From: Oligoflexus tunisiensis
Lineage (GTDB): Bacteria > Bdellovibrionota_B > Oligoflexia > Oligoflexales > Oligoflexaceae
NCBI RefSeq assembly: GCF_001748245.1
Contig: NZ_BDFO01000001.1
Span: 785,901 to 849,900, forward strand
Length of the DNA: 64,000 bases
Direction of reading: 5' to 3'
Numbering within the stretch: the stretch's first letter is position 1; each line of letters opens with the position of its first letter. The translations under genes were made by a program, and so were the position numbers. Positions 27,125 to 39,200 of this stretch are shown piece after piece. The notes beneath the pieces were generated by a model that was not told the DNA's origin, made no database searches, and saw nothing but the letters and a program-made list of their open reading frames with translations.

Positions 27125-28927
27125 CTAAGCTCCAAAAAAGGCAGCATCTGTAGTTTCAAGTGTTGGTACTACGAGAGCGCGATCCAAGAAATTGTTATGC
27201 TGCTCACAAGATGTTTCAGAGATCAGAAGGCAGCCATGACAAGCGGCACCCACCAAATAGCGAGTGTCGTGAGCACTTTCCATTTCATGTTGGGAGCACA
27301 CTGGATCGTTTGAACACAGTTTTATGTAATCCAATGCGTTTCGCAAGTGCTCGCGGAGTGCTCTTCCGGTCTCTACTAGCCCGCCAAGCGTACCCTCTGC
27401 ATCTGGACTTGAGGTGTATAAGAGAATTCCATATGCGTTAGGGCTGCAATAGATGCGTTCTTTAATCGAGCTGGCTGGGTAACCACATTCTAGCGAGACT
27501 GCCGAGATAAGAATGTGCGAAAGGGAGTGTAAGAGATAGTAGGGAACCCCTGGGAAAGTTCTCCTGCTGTTTGGATGCTCATTAAGCCAATGCTGGAATC
27601 CTTCCTGGAGTGCTCGTCCACGTCGAATAACAGCTTCATTTGCAAGCCATCGATGGATAGCATCTGGATTAAATGAAAGAAAGACTCCCTCACCACGGTT
27701 TTCGTAGGCTGGTACCCAATCGACATTCAGGCCTAGTGCCGCCCTTTGTACATCAAGATCTAGCTCTCCGTTGACGTCGGGAGACATCGCTTCAAAACGC
27801 GTAAAACCTACAAGTGCAGACACTTCTCGTAATCTATGCACAAGAACAACTCGAGAAACCGCTCTTGTGAGGTCAGACTTCCATTCTTTCTCTGGCAAAG
27901 ATCTTGCGAAAAAATCACCGTGAGGGGTGTCTGTTCCAAGTTCGTCACTAACAGAATTCAGGGTCTGCATTTCGAGTTCTTTAATAGTGATATTTGTTGA
28001 GGTCAAGCCATTATTCCGTTTACTTTGAATTGCTTCCCACACTCTTGCGTCGTCGAAGCTACTGAGACGTTGGGCGCCAGAGGCGTTAAATTGGCGGAAG
28101 AAGGCTAACGCTTCCTGGCTTTGTACATTTGATAGCCCTTTTTCCCATAGTTCATCTACAGCAAGGACGGCCTCATCCACTGGTTCAGGAATTGAAATTA
28201 CGCTTAAAATTTGTGGAAAGTATGAATTGCTAGCAGTTCGAATAAGGAGCCTGTTAGGCTGATTGCAGTCTTCGCGACTATATACTCCGAGCCAAGGACG
28301 GTTTCCGTCACAACGCCCTAATGCAAGCGTTTCGATTTGCGATGCTTCGCTGACCCTTCGCCTAGCATTGCATCCGCATCGAATCCAAACGTCACTAAGA
28401 TCACCTGAAGTTCCAACTTCATCTATCCACAGCTCGCGAGAACATGTTGAAGGTCCATGATGTACAAATTCCTTCCAGTTGATATCTCCAATATGCCCTT
28501 TGGGGCATGCGCGAACGAATCTAATAGGGACTACTGTTCTGTTTTGACGATCTTCGTCTTTCCATGTCCGGCCTTTTGCTAGTGCATGCCTATGGACTAG
28601 TCGTCTCGACCGCGCATGATATGGGAGATTATTTGGCAGTGTATCTTGAGTTACAAAGTATTCTGGAAACTGGAATACTGTTACGAGCCTTTCGCGTTCT
28701 TCAAAGGTCTCATTTTTTTGTGGGGGAGCGCGAAGTTCTACTTGCTCCTTCTGAAGTACATTCCTTACTTTGCTGGCGAGCCGGGTTTCTGTGATGATAT
28801 CTCCGCCCTGCCTGAAGTTCCAAAAGTCTAAACCTCCCACTAACACAGAGTATTGTGGAAGGTCGAGCATCGAGCCAGGTCCAAAAGTTGTAATTAACTG
28901 GCTTTGCCTAATTTCTGGTTTACTCAT
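27125..28927 (-). CDS. drmB: DISARM protein DrmB (DUF1998)
   Basis: A 600-residue core DISARM protein. The start MSKPEIRQSQLITTFGPGSM is typical of the family. The C-terminal DUF1998 domain holds a cysteine cluster (CSNDPVCSQHE and CHGCLLISETSCEQHNNFLD) that likely binds zinc. It starts 3 nt after the drmA stop and is followed directly by drmC. DrmB works with the DrmA helicase in recognising incoming phage DNA. The frame is intact. Confidence 0.92.
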   Translation of the reverse strand: MSKPEIRQSQLITTFGPGSMLDLPQYSVLVGGLDFWNFRQGGDIITETRLASKVRNVLQKEQVELRAPPQKNETFEERERLVTVFQFPEYFVTQDTLPNNLPYHARSRRLVHRHALAKGRTWKDEDRQNRTVVPIRFVRACPKGHIGDINWKEFVHHGPSTCSRELWIDEVGTSGDLSDVWIRCGCNARRRVSEASQIETLALGRCDGNRPWLGVYSREDCNQPNRLLIRTASNSYFPQILSVISIPEPVDEAVLAVDELWEKGLSNVQSQEALAFFRQFNASGAQRLSSFDDARVWEAIQSKRNNGLTSTNITIKELEMQTLNSVSDELGTDTPHGDFFARSLPEKEWKSDLTRAVSRVVLVHRLREVSALVGFTRFEAMSPDVNGELDLDVQRAALGLNVDWVPAYENRGEGVFLSFNPDAIHRWLANEAVIRRGRALQEGFQHWLNEHPNSRRTFPGVPYYLLHSLSHILISAVSLECGYPASSIKERIYCSPNAYGILLYTSSPDAEGTLGGLVETGRALREHLRNALDYIKLCSNDPVCSQHEMESAHDTRYLVGAACHGCLLISETSCEQHNNFLDRALVVPTLETTDAAFFGA

Positions 28928-28930
28928 TGT

Positions 28931-31900
28931 TTACTCGACGTCTTGTAGGTTAAGCGTTTTCACTATAAGGCCGACACTGGGTTCGACATCGCGCATTGAG
29001 CGACTAGCTCGAAAGCTTCTAAATTCTTGTGGCAATGTATTGAGTTTCGGATCAAGAAAATCATGTAATAATGGAGCGGCAGCCCCAGTTTCGAGCGGAT
29101 TGTATTGTAGGTTGGTTGATCTTTGTTGCAATTCCAGTGCAATTCGTTGCCACTTGTCGAGCAGATCATCCAGTCTTTGTCTTAAAGATTGTCTTATCAA
29201 TTCCTTCTCTTCAATCGGTCGCGTAACATAATCAGCTGCCCTAAGTGAGAAGGATTCGACTACGAACCTTAGATTGTTTATATGGTTTAGGATTTGACCT
29301 GCACCAAGGGGTGGTGTCATTTGGAGAAGTCCATGGCGAGCCAGTGAGACAACTGCTCCGGCGAGTCCCTTGTCCAGTGCTCTTGGAGAAAATGGGGTAA
29401 CGCTAGTTACTTCAACATTCCGATAAAATGTTTGATGGAAATAATCAAACCGCTCATAGTGCGATCTATCGCGATGTTTATGGACATTTAGTAAAGTCAC
29501 AACGAGCCCAGGCCGTTTAGCGTCCCGCCCGACTCGACTCGTTGTTTGGATGTATTCCGCAGTTGTCTTCGGCTGACCGAGAACCACCATTAATCCGAGT
29601 CGGCTGATGTCAAGACCTACGGAAATCATATTTGTTGCTAGTGCAACGTCAACATGATTTTTGTCGGAATGCGGCAGACCAAGATGATCCTTAGTTCCTG
29701 ACACCTCATGTGTAGGGACTCTGGAAGTTAGTTCTACTGGTTCATGCTTAATGGAGCGATTGGCAAAAGGTCCCTCTGTATCTCCCAGTCTGGCACGTGA
29801 GGAATATCCTGATAAGCGTATTCGAATCTCATCTTCAACTATCCGTCGGCTGCCCCCTAGCTCACGCAGCGAGTTGAAGTAACCTAAGAGCGTCATGTAC
29901 GGGTCTGCCGGGTTTGGGTTGCGATTTTTGGATGTTTTAAACTCATCGTAGATCTTTTGGCTTGCACTTAGGAGTGCTATATAAGTTTTTAGTAACGTGA
30001 CTTTTTGGCTTCTCCCCTGTGCTGCAACCCCAAGGTAAAGTCGAGGAGGGGCCTCATCAGGCGCCTTTGTGATCGCAAAAAACGAGTCACGAACGTCGGG
30101 GCCTTGTGGAGGAAAGACATAGATGCTTTTTCGATTGAAAAGTGCCTGAATTTGTCGGTCAGCTCGTCTGACCGTTGCTGTTGAAGCAATGATTTTAGGA
30201 CGGACGATTTTGCCATTCACATTTCGTTCGCAAAGCGCATCGATTGCACCTTCGTATAAACCTGCGATAGTCCCCATCGGACCAGAGATCAAATGTAACT
30301 CATCTTGGATAATGATGTCCGGTGCCGGGAGTATGCCCCCTGGTATTGGTGAGCCCCGTGATTGAAGAGCTGAGGAATAGAATCCTTGATTATCGAATCT
30401 GTCTACTCGCCCAAATAATGCTCCTGTTTCTGCTACCCAGGGAAGCGATGCGAACTTATCAACGGTTGCAATAAGGAAGCACGGCAAGCGCTTATATATT
30501 TGTTCGTCGACGCCCAAAATCGGTAGATGAAAGTCGCCAGAAAAAGGGCAATCTCGCTCAGAGCAATGAACATGCAAATCAGTCGGGTTGTTGCGGTTTG
30601 GCCATAGACGAAATGAAGTTTGTCCTAATTCGCTTCCACACCAAGGACACTTTTCTATAGGTAGGGGAGGAGATTTTTGGCTGTTATTTCCATATGCAAT
30701 AGTCTTGGTTCGAGCGCTGGATTGGTCGTTATCTCCTAATCTACCCATGCGGTTAGGAGTTGCCGCCTTTCCAACCCACAACCCAATCTCAAATGGCCAA
30801 GTACCGAGTCGGTTCGGATCTCGTCGTCGCTCCAATTCAAGAGCGCAAATCAAAGTCGTCGCGCGGCTTAGTTGGTCTAATGTGAGGAGTCGAAGGGTAT
30901 AGCGCATCAAAATTGAAACGCCCGCGCAAGCTATGCCAGGATTCCTTAAACGCCGCATTATCAAAGTAAATGCTGCCAGCCCGAGGTAAGCTTCAGTTTT
31001 ACCTCCTCCCGTGGGAAAGAAGAGTAGGTCGACAACAGTACGGTTACTATTTTCATGTGTGGGATCATGGATTGCGTTAAGGTTTAGCAAGATGAATGCA
31101 AGCTGAAAAAGGCGCCACTTTGGCGGTTTTGTGGCCTCCGGCTTGGTTCTCTCAATTACTGATGTGCGCTGACGTGCTGCTATGGCCATAACTTTGTTTG
31201 CGAGTTTAAACGCTGTAAAGACGTCACTATCTCGCAAAAGGTTTATACCGAACTGGATCCGTTTTAATGCAGAATCGGCTTGGTTGATAAGTTCGCGTCC
31301 AGTGTCAGATCGTGTCCGTGGTTCATTCGGGATCTTGCTCGTCTGACTTTGAATCCAGTCGGAATATTGGTTAATTAGGGGCATGAGACCAGCAATCAAT
31401 GCGCCCGGCTCTTCAAATGAAGCAAGTTCTTCCATCCCAAGCGTAACATTTTCAACTTCACCTGGTTCAACCCTCTCTACTGTGCTTTGGGGAATCCATT
31501 TTGTACGAATAGTATGACAGCGACCATTTTCGGATTCGGACTCGGCTGCTATACCATGACCAACACTATATTCATGAACGTTGCTGTATTGGAGATCAGC
31601 AATTCGCTCATCATGATCTTCGAGTGTCGCACCTCGCATATTAGGCCTAGGGATGAATCCTTGAACAGATTGCACTTCAAGCTGTGCCTGGAATATAAAG
31701 GCAGTATCGCGTAATTGATCGTTTGAAGAGGGTAGTCTTGCATTGACCACAAATATTGAAACAGATCTTGTTCCTGGGGAAAGTTTACCTGATGCAGCCC
31801 ATTTGGCGTCAACGTCTCTAACGGATATGATAAGCTGGATTCCACCACTGCCGGGAACTGGTAGACTTGTTCTTGGCCTGCTTAACGATATTGAAACTAC

Positions 31901-32329
31901 GGTTTGACGTGGCACGCGTTGCCAATTGTTTGCAGCATTTGGTTCATCCCCTACTTCTGCTTCGGATTGTCGGTCTGTGATGAACTCGTAATCACCCCAG
32001 GTAATTGTTGCATTTAGTGAGTTTTCGCTGGCACTAATTAGGAAGCTAAGTCCGATGCTTGAAGGAAAAAAGGTCTGACGAGCTGCTTGGGATTCCGGTG
32101 TATGGTCATCAAGACTTCCAGATTCGGAAGCGCAATCCAGCTCATCATGAGCTGCTTCATCCGATCTGACTTCGGGCCGCGCATTGATAGGGGCAAGAAA
32201 GCCGGTCAAGTACCAACGACTTGGTGCGTGGGGCAATATTTCCGATTGGTGTCTTGAACCTGGACGAGGGCCCACAAGATCAAGTTCCAGGACTTCGGCG
32301 AGTCTTTTCCTGACAGCTTGTGAATCCAT
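28931..32329 (-). CDS. drmA: DISARM helicase DrmA
   Basis: A 1,132-residue SF2 helicase. Motif I is FFPTGGGKTEAYLGL, motif II IIQDELHLISGP, motif VI QTTSRVGRDAKRPGL. A CPWCGSE...CSERDCPF cysteine set between motifs I and II suggests a zinc element. aagga precedes the ATG. It lies between the class 1 methylase gene (79-bp gap) and drmB (3-bp gap). It is core to every DISARM class. The frame is intact. Confidence 0.92.
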   Translation of the reverse strand: MDSQAVRKRLAEVLELDLVGPRPGSRHQSEILPHAPSRWYLTGFLAPINARPEVRSDEAAHDELDCASESGSLDDHTPESQAARQTFFPSSIGLSFLISASENSLNATITWGDYEFITDRQSEAEVGDEPNAANNWQRVPRQTVVSISLSRPRTSLPVPGSGGIQLIISVRDVDAKWAASGKLSPGTRSVSIFVVNARLPSSNDQLRDTAFIFQAQLEVQSVQGFIPRPNMRGATLEDHDERIADLQYSNVHEYSVGHGIAAESESENGRCHTIRTKWIPQSTVERVEPGEVENVTLGMEELASFEEPGALIAGLMPLINQYSDWIQSQTSKIPNEPRTRSDTGRELINQADSALKRIQFGINLLRDSDVFTAFKLANKVMAIAARQRTSVIERTKPEATKPPKWRLFQLAFILLNLNAIHDPTHENSNRTVVDLLFFPTGGGKTEAYLGLAAFTLIMRRLRNPGIACAGVSILMRYTLRLLTLDQLSRATTLICALELERRRDPNRLGTWPFEIGLWVGKAATPNRMGRLGDNDQSSARTKTIAYGNNSQKSPPLPIEKCPWCGSELGQTSFRLWPNRNNPTDLHVHCSERDCPFSGDFHLPILGVDEQIYKRLPCFLIATVDKFASLPWVAETGALFGRVDRFDNQGFYSSALQSRGSPIPGGILPAPDIIIQDELHLISGPMGTIAGLYEGAIDALCERNVNGKIVRPKIIASTATVRRADRQIQALFNRKSIYVFPPQGPDVRDSFFAITKAPDEAPPRLYLGVAAQGRSQKVTLLKTYIALLSASQKIYDEFKTSKNRNPNPADPYMTLLGYFNSLRELGGSRRIVEDEIRIRLSGYSSRARLGDTEGPFANRSIKHEPVELTSRVPTHEVSGTKDHLGLPHSDKNHVDVALATNMISVGLDISRLGLMVVLGQPKTTAEYIQTTSRVGRDAKRPGLVVTLLNVHKHRDRSHYERFDYFHQTFYRNVEVTSVTPFSPRALDKGLAGAVVSLARHGLLQMTPPLGAGQILNHINNLRFVVESFSLRAADYVTRPIEEKELIRQSLRQRLDDLLDKWQRIALELQQRSTNLQYNPLETGAAAPLLHDFLDPKLNTLPQEFRSFRASRSMRDVEPSVGLIVKTLNLQDVE

Positions 32330-32408
32330 TATTGATCCTTTACTTCATGCGTTGCAGTAGTATTCCAAAAGGCTCCAATCTCGAATTATTTGTACTTTTT
32401 AAGTTTCG

Positions 32409-35400
32409 TCAGGATGCCCTCCTGAGGCTCTCTGCCTCTGCTCGCTTTATGTTTAGTTCTATTAAGCGAGCTAAGATGTCGTTACGAATATTTTCAGGCC
32501 ACCGATAGCGCCATGGTTTTTTGCGGCGGGATCTAACATGTTCACTGTTATCGTCTTCATCATCATGGTCAAGTAGGAACTCCGAAACCGGCTTGATGAT
32601 TTCCCAGCCATATGCATCTAATACGGCTTCATCTATTTGCTTGTGCAGTTCTCTCAATTTTATGATTTCTGGTGAAGACTCATCTGGATCATGGAATCGG
32701 TTGTATGTTTTTGTTAGACCTTCGCTGTTCTTTACCATAACTGCAGCTCGAAATTCATAATACTCCTTGCCTGCAGACTCCAACTTCTTGTTGATTTCGT
32801 AATTTTCGGGGAATGGAAAAGTTTCAAAGCAGTCGGTCGGTGTATACCGTAGATCATCCTTCATGGATGAAGAAAAAAATCGGGCCCAGATCTCATGAAT
32901 ACGGGATTGGACTATTGCAAAGGATGCCCAATCCGATAGTGATATTATCGCTAGAGTATTAGCGAAGACCATATTCGGAGGCAAAAACGTGAATGCAGCA
33001 TGAGGAGTAGCGCCACAATTTATCGCCAATATTCTTGGTAATTTACCAATAGCATTGTAAAGCTCATCACGCACACGTTCAAACTGCCACCATTCTGCAG
33101 TAGAATGTGAGCCTCTGCATCCTTTGACTTTCTTTTCTAGTATTGAGATTAAGTCTGGCCATTTCCTGGCTTCGCTCTCGGACATGCTTCCAAAATTTAT
33201 GGCATATCGGTGGTGCGTATGTGTGGGACTGTTGTTGACTTCCTCCCCTCCGATATAAGGAAAGATTCTCTTCGCATTCTTCCTATCTTTCTTGATCAGG
33301 TCTTTCATTTTTTTAAGAGTATTCGCTTCACCTGAAGTGTCAGTATCATCGAAAGTAAAGCCCATGCCCAGAACAACTGATCCTTGGAAGCTCTTATTTG
33401 TATTTGCGTAAAGGCGGTGAGGATCTTCGTGGCCTCCATCATGAAACAAGAAGGCTGTGATTTTTTCGACCTCCCGCCCATCCAGAGATTTTTTTTGTTC
33501 AATAGATCCCTTGAATATATGAACAATACTAACAATTACTGAAGCTTGCCCCGGCCATTTTTTCCGGCGAATGGCATCATAAATTTGGCCTTCGTGATTG
33601 CATATCCATCGCAAGCCAGTGGATCTAGTGTCCCCTTGACCAATTGTATTGGTCGCTATAAGTCCAAGCGCCCCATTGCTACGAATGAGGTTAAATGCAC
33701 GCCTAAAAAAATGTGCGACGATATCAGAATTACCGTGAGACTCAGGGTGAGTGATTTGTAGCCATTTTGGATAGCCTTCAACATTGCTTTCAGCTAGATT
33801 GTTTTTCCCAGCAAATGGAGGGTTACCAACAATGATGTCGAAGCCTGGATTTTCGCGTTGAAATACTTCAGGATACTCTAGCTGCCAATGAAAACTTGTA
33901 AGCCCGTTTGGCAAAGAGTTCGCACTTCGAATTCTGCACTCAGCAGCGAGTATATTTGCAGCGATTATTTCGATTTCTTGAAGCTTTGATCTACGGCCTC
34001 TGTCATTTCCTGCTGAGAACCACGCGGCTACTATAAGGTCGGCTAAATGGCGGATATTGGAAACCAATCCGTCTGCTTTATCATTAAGTTGTGTAAGTGA
34101 ATCATATGTCGAGGATTCTGTGGCATTACGGATCTTATCGCGTAGTGAAAGATAATCTTGAACCATTTCTTTAATAGCAGCATTTTGTCCACTGCCCAAA
34201 GTCCTGGAATCCCAAGTAAGATTTGCAATCTGCTCGAGCTTCAGGCCTACCAGTGAGTCTCCAGCTTTCAGGGCATGATCCAGGAAAGTGAATGGATGGT
34301 CTTTAGCAAAGGTAGCAAGCCATAAAGAGAGTTTGGCTAAATTGACAGCCATGGGATTCTTGTCTACACCATAGATGCAGCGTTGCACTATCAGTCTTCG
34401 TGCGTGCAGCAGTTCATCCTCATCAGGGGGGATATTGGGTTTGCGTTTGTGCCTGTGCCATGACGTGACAAGCAATTCACTTAATTGGCGCGATGCTTCA
34501 ACGAGGAATGCGCCAGATCCCATGGCAGGGTCGCAGACTTTTATCTCGAGAATTTGTTCAGGTAAAGGGTTGTCACCTAGGCCAGAAATAACTGGTTCCA
34601 AAGTTCTTTCCACTATAGGTGCAGTCAGCGACCTGGGAGTGTAATGTGAACCTGATCGGCGCCTTGCATCACTCGGCTGGAGGATTAGCGAGCCTTTAGG
34701 CACGGCATGTGGGGTTGCTATGCGTGAGATTTTACGCTCAAGTGCGGCTTCAAGTTGTTCCAGTGTTTTTGCATTCGTAACGGCTTCACCAGCTATTTCC
34801 TGGTCTGTGATCGCTTTGAAATATTTCTTTCTATCTGATCCGTGTTTTGCCAGCAGCTCTTTCAGGTTGATGTGAACTGGTGCGCCATGAGTCTTTTTAG
34901 GTTTGATTGCGACTGATAGACCTTTAGAAATTTCAAGCTGGAAACCCATAACTGTCTCATAGACTGATCCAATCTGCTCGACGTCGAGTGCTCGATAAGA
35001 AATCCGTTCGCCATCAAGAAGAATGAGTTTCGACAGCACGCGATAAATTACGCCATCGGCGATGAGAGGAGGTGCAACTTTATCATTCCGTGCCTTACGC
35101 CCCTCTAGGAAATGGAAACGGTTCGGATCAAATAGGTGTCCATGGCGAGCTGGAAGTGAGAAATGCGGCGTTTCAACACCGTCATAGAGCAGACGGAATA
35201 GCACAAGCATCTGAGACCATGCGCCGTAACGTTGATCCATGCTGTCTTGATATCTGGGCTCATCCTCGCGGAGTCTTTCAAACAACCCCTTTAGGGAATA
35301 ATTTCTTATATAAATCTCAGCGCTTGGAATGAGTCCACGATCTTCCGCAAATAGTACGAAAACCATTCGCATTAGTACCGTGATGCCAGCGTGGTAAACT

Positions 35401-36218
35401 TCGTTAGGATTTTCAGCGAGAACCGTATTGAGTAGGTTTCCTTGAATACGCTCATCAGCAGCTTGAAAACCACGTATCATCTCATAAAGAGCTGCAAGAA
35501 CCTGCTCGGCTAGCTTTGTTGAGACTTCATTTTGGTATTGTCTAGATTCTGCGAGCAGTGCAGGTAGTCTCTCTTTTGTAGGAGCGCTAAATAGCCGTTG
35601 CGCACCGAAAAGCATTTTAAAAGCAGAAAGAACGATTCGACCAGCCACTTCTTGCATTAGCTGATACGGAAAGGTAATGTGTCCTGCAGATTCTCCTTTT
35701 GGGGCATAAATGATTCTTAATGCACTTTCTCCGACCAGCAGCCCAATTGAGACATCTTTTTCACGTAAGAGTCTTTCGAACTTGGCTTGTGCGCTTGCCT
35801 GCCAGCCTTGGGCATCGTTGCTAATGGTATCAAAATCAATTTGACTACTATGGACATAGATGTAAAGCAATGGACTTGGGTCAGTAGTCTGTGCCTTTAC
35901 AACAAAATTCGCTGCTATGGTTTCCTGGTAGTCTGCCAAGTATATAGACGGCGAGGGATCTTCTGCATCGACCTTCTGAAGGTCGGAGGGACGCCAATCC
36001 AAGAGATCTATAAAAAGCGCTGGCAATTGGTCTACTGGAAGAATCCAACCGCCCTCTTTTGTCTCTACTAGCAGTGATTTTAAACGTACCGCCAAGTCAC
36101 CAATATTCTGGTCAACTTGTGCTTGTGCTCTCACAAGTGCATTTGGAGATACGACAAGGCCCACAGGTTGTAGAAGTCCAAGCCAAGCACGATGGTTTTC
36201 AAGAGCTATGTCCCGCAT
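32409..36218 (-). CDS. drmMI: DISARM class 1 adenine methylase DrmMI
   Basis: A large (1,269 aa) N6-adenine DNA methyltransferase of the Eco57I-like type. AdoMet motif I is DPAMGSGAFLVEASRQL (about residue 563) and the catalytic motif IV is NPPFAGKNN. The long N-terminal part (~500 aa) is likely a structural or nuclease-like region, and the C-terminal part a target-recognition domain. It marks the host genome so the DISARM system spares it. This gene, rather than the cytosine methylase drmMII, defines class 1. It starts 6 nt after drmD. Confidence 0.9.
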   Translation of the reverse strand: MRDIALENHRAWLGLLQPVGLVVSPNALVRAQAQVDQNIGDLAVRLKSLLVETKEGGWILPVDQLPALFIDLLDWRPSDLQKVDAEDPSPSIYLADYQETIAANFVVKAQTTDPSPLLYIYVHSSQIDFDTISNDAQGWQASAQAKFERLLREKDVSIGLLVGESALRIIYAPKGESAGHITFPYQLMQEVAGRIVLSAFKMLFGAQRLFSAPTKERLPALLAESRQYQNEVSTKLAEQVLAALYEMIRGFQAADERIQGNLLNTVLAENPNEVYHAGITVLMRMVFVLFAEDRGLIPSAEIYIRNYSLKGLFERLREDEPRYQDSMDQRYGAWSQMLVLFRLLYDGVETPHFSLPARHGHLFDPNRFHFLEGRKARNDKVAPPLIADGVIYRVLSKLILLDGERISYRALDVEQIGSVYETVMGFQLEISKGLSVAIKPKKTHGAPVHINLKELLAKHGSDRKKYFKAITDQEIAGEAVTNAKTLEQLEAALERKISRIATPHAVPKGSLILQPSDARRRSGSHYTPRSLTAPIVERTLEPVISGLGDNPLPEQILEIKVCDPAMGSGAFLVEASRQLSELLVTSWHRHKRKPNIPPDEDELLHARRLIVQRCIYGVDKNPMAVNLAKLSLWLATFAKDHPFTFLDHALKAGDSLVGLKLEQIANLTWDSRTLGSGQNAAIKEMVQDYLSLRDKIRNATESSTYDSLTQLNDKADGLVSNIRHLADLIVAAWFSAGNDRGRRSKLQEIEIIAANILAAECRIRSANSLPNGLTSFHWQLEYPEVFQRENPGFDIIVGNPPFAGKNNLAESNVEGYPKWLQITHPESHGNSDIVAHFFRRAFNLIRSNGALGLIATNTIGQGDTRSTGLRWICNHEGQIYDAIRRKKWPGQASVIVSIVHIFKGSIEQKKSLDGREVEKITAFLFHDGGHEDPHRLYANTNKSFQGSVVLGMGFTFDDTDTSGEANTLKKMKDLIKKDRKNAKRIFPYIGGEEVNNSPTHTHHRYAINFGSMSESEARKWPDLISILEKKVKGCRGSHSTAEWWQFERVRDELYNAIGKLPRILAINCGATPHAAFTFLPPNMVFANTLAIISLSDWASFAIVQSRIHEIWARFFSSSMKDDLRYTPTDCFETFPFPENYEINKKLESAGKEYYEFRAAVMVKNSEGLTKTYNRFHDPDESSPEIIKLRELHKQIDEAVLDAYGWEIIKPVSEFLLDHDDEDDNSEHVRSRRKKPWRYRWPENIRNDILARLIELNIKRAEAESLRRAS

Positions 36219-36224
36219 AATACC

Positions 36225-39200
36225 TCACCCTATCTGTGGCCAAAGATAGACAATACCGACTGGCTCAACGCGTGACGCCTTTATTTCGTAGGCAGCCGCA
36301 ACCCGCTTCGGTTCTTCTTTTAATTCTGTTTGAAGAGAAGCTAATCTCTTTATCCAGTGCTTACGGTCACTCTCAAGCTGTCGAGCTTCATTTGGATCAA
36401 GCTGTCTCAGCATAGACAGATTATCTTGAGGGAACTGTCGGCTTATCTGCGATTCTATTTGCTTCTTCTGGTCTTCAAGAATTGCCCTCATGTCGTCGGC
36501 TTCTTTGATTCCACGTTTTCGAAGCTCTTGTCCTGCGGACTCACTTATACTTTCGGCTCTTTCATAGAGATGACTAAGAAGGTCTTTAACATCTTGTGCC
36601 ACCGCTGCTTGTAGCCGACTCATGATCTTTGCTGGGGGGAGCTTGCCTGGAGGATTTATAAGGCTTGTTTCAAGGATATCCAGAGTTTTACGTTCAGCGT
36701 CTTCTGCATATGGCTTGAGTTTCCCTTTTCGATCTTCCGGATCATGCCAGCGTGCAGTCACTGAAATAATTTCTTCATGAAGTCTGGCAGCGTTGGCGCC
36801 AAAAAGGGCAATTCTGCCTAATAGCACGACTCTCGGAATACTATCATTAGCTTGAGTGTAGCATGCTCTAGCTAGGTCATATGCAGTAAAGCCTTGGGCA
36901 AGAAAGCGACCAAGAAGACGTTGCGATACACGATGCTCCAAGTGGAGGTGGACTACACTATCGTCTAAGAGTCCAGGATCTTGAAATACGATAGGGCGGA
37001 TTGGAGACTGTTTTCGCCACTCCTGATATGATTCGTCAGATTTTTTGGGCTTTCTCAAGCTATCGAGTGTCGTGGCCCAACTGGGTGATGCGCCTCGACC
37101 TTGATCTATGCGTGGAAATGTGAAAGTTTTTACGTCATTTGAGGAATCTGCAATTGGCTCTAGCGGGAGAGCTTGTTGCAACCTAAGCGAAGCCGATATT
37201 GCCTCTCTGAAGCTGTCTTCGGTAATGTTGATCCATTCTCTAGAGCGCTGCAGTTGAGTTCGTAATCGATCAATCTGTTGGCGGATTTCTGCTTGACGTT
37301 CGCGACTAGATTCGAGTTCCTCGTCTACTGTTCTTTTTCTCTCACATTCGTTTTCATCATCTTCAAATAATGCGAGGTGTTGTTCTATTTTGCCATGTCG
37401 TATTCCGGAAGAAAGCGTTTCATGAATTTTCACGTCAACTACTTCAGCCATGCTTCCGAGTTCGCGGCGGACAGTCTCAGACTTTTCTATTATCTTGATG
37501 AGAATTTGATCTTCTTTACGCTGCTCGTATTCAAAGTAGTGGCAGTAGACTTCAGGACTAGGTTGAAGTTTCCGGTCAATTCGTCCATTTCGTTGTTCCA
37601 TTCTGCTCGGGTTCCAAGGAATGTCGAAGTGGAACAAGTTATGGCATTGACTCTGTAAATTTAGACCTTCACGAGCAGCGTCTGTAGCGATCAGAATTCT
37701 TAGCGGATTGACAGCAGGATCTTCGTTGAAAGCGCGCTTAATTTCCTCGCGCTTTGCAGGGGGAGTTGGTCCATGGTACACAGCGATTCGAAGATTGCCT
37801 TGATCTGTTCCTGCAACCAAGACTTGAAGTTGCTCATAAATATAGCGTTTTGTGTCATCCCATTCTGTGAAAATAATGACTCTTGTGTTTTTCCACGGAG
37901 CGCCAGATGGAGTGGAAAGTGGCGCCATCGGAAGCCCAGGACACATATTGTCTCGGATCCATGATGTGATGGCTTTTATTTTTGCATCAGGCTGGCCTCG
38001 ATGAGCCTCAGCTAACTGCGTCATCTGCGCTAGGATGTCTCTTTCAAGGTCAATCTGATTTTTTTCAAATGTAGCTTCAATGCTGGATGCTAGCTCGAGC
38101 TGCGCATCAACTTCTGATTCCAGTTCTTCGATAGCAAGGTCGGCTCGTTCATCATTAGCGTTCACACTTTTTCCCAGAAGATCGAGCGTCTTAAAGTCAA
38201 CGTCGCCCGAGATTCCAGCTTTGACGTTTTCTTTCTGGAGGCCTCGGCAATGTACCCGAAGGGTGCGTACGAATGCCTCGACTGACGAAAGGAGTCGCTG
38301 TTGCAAGTGTGTAATGACCAAGCCAGATGCTATCTGCGTTCGTCGAGGTGCTTTATCCAGACGTTCTTCACGTAGCTGAGCATATCTATCCAATAATTCT
38401 GGCAGTCGAAGTTCCGCTGAATCGGATGGCAGGCCTGAGATTCTGATTGCCTTAACGACCCTTTTGGGGAAGCCACCTTCAAGTTCTCTAAGGTCTTCTT
38501 TTATACGCCTTACTAGGACTGTCTTGACGTTTTTGGGATTTACAGGCACCCCTCGAATAAAACGTTGGGAATCAAGGATCTCCAAAAGAGCTGAAAAGCT
38601 ATTTGAATGTCCATTGTGCGGTGTAGCCGATAGGAAGAGGCGGTGCTCAAATCGCTTTGATAAGTCTCGAACTGCATTAGTAATTCGTGTGTCAATTGCA
38701 TACTTAGAACCTGATGCGGGTGCCGCATGATGAGCCTCGTCGAGTACAAAGACGGTTCCGGCCTCAAACTCGCCTAGCAAAGCTCGTAATGGACCGATAT
38801 AGTTTTCATCTATAAGAAGCTTGTGGGAGATCAGGAATTTAGTATGTGTCATCCAAGGATTGACTGCATACCCCCGTTCCTGACGCGTTTCTCGTACAAA
38901 ATTTCTGTCGAGTATTTGAAAGGAAAGGCCAAAACGGTTTTCGAGCTCTGACTGCCATTGAGGAAGCATTGAAGGCGGCGCAGCAACGACGATGAATCGA
39001 GCCTTTTTACGCAGCATCAATTCTCGGATAATGAGCCCAGCTTCGATGGTTTTACCAAGACCGACATCGTCAGCGATGAATAGGTTAACGCGCGGCATTT
39101 CAAGTGCTCTGCGGAGAGGCTCAAGTTGATACGCCTCGATTTTGATCCCGGCTCGGAAAGGGGCTTGGAATAACTTCGGGTCAGTAGCAGTGACTGTATT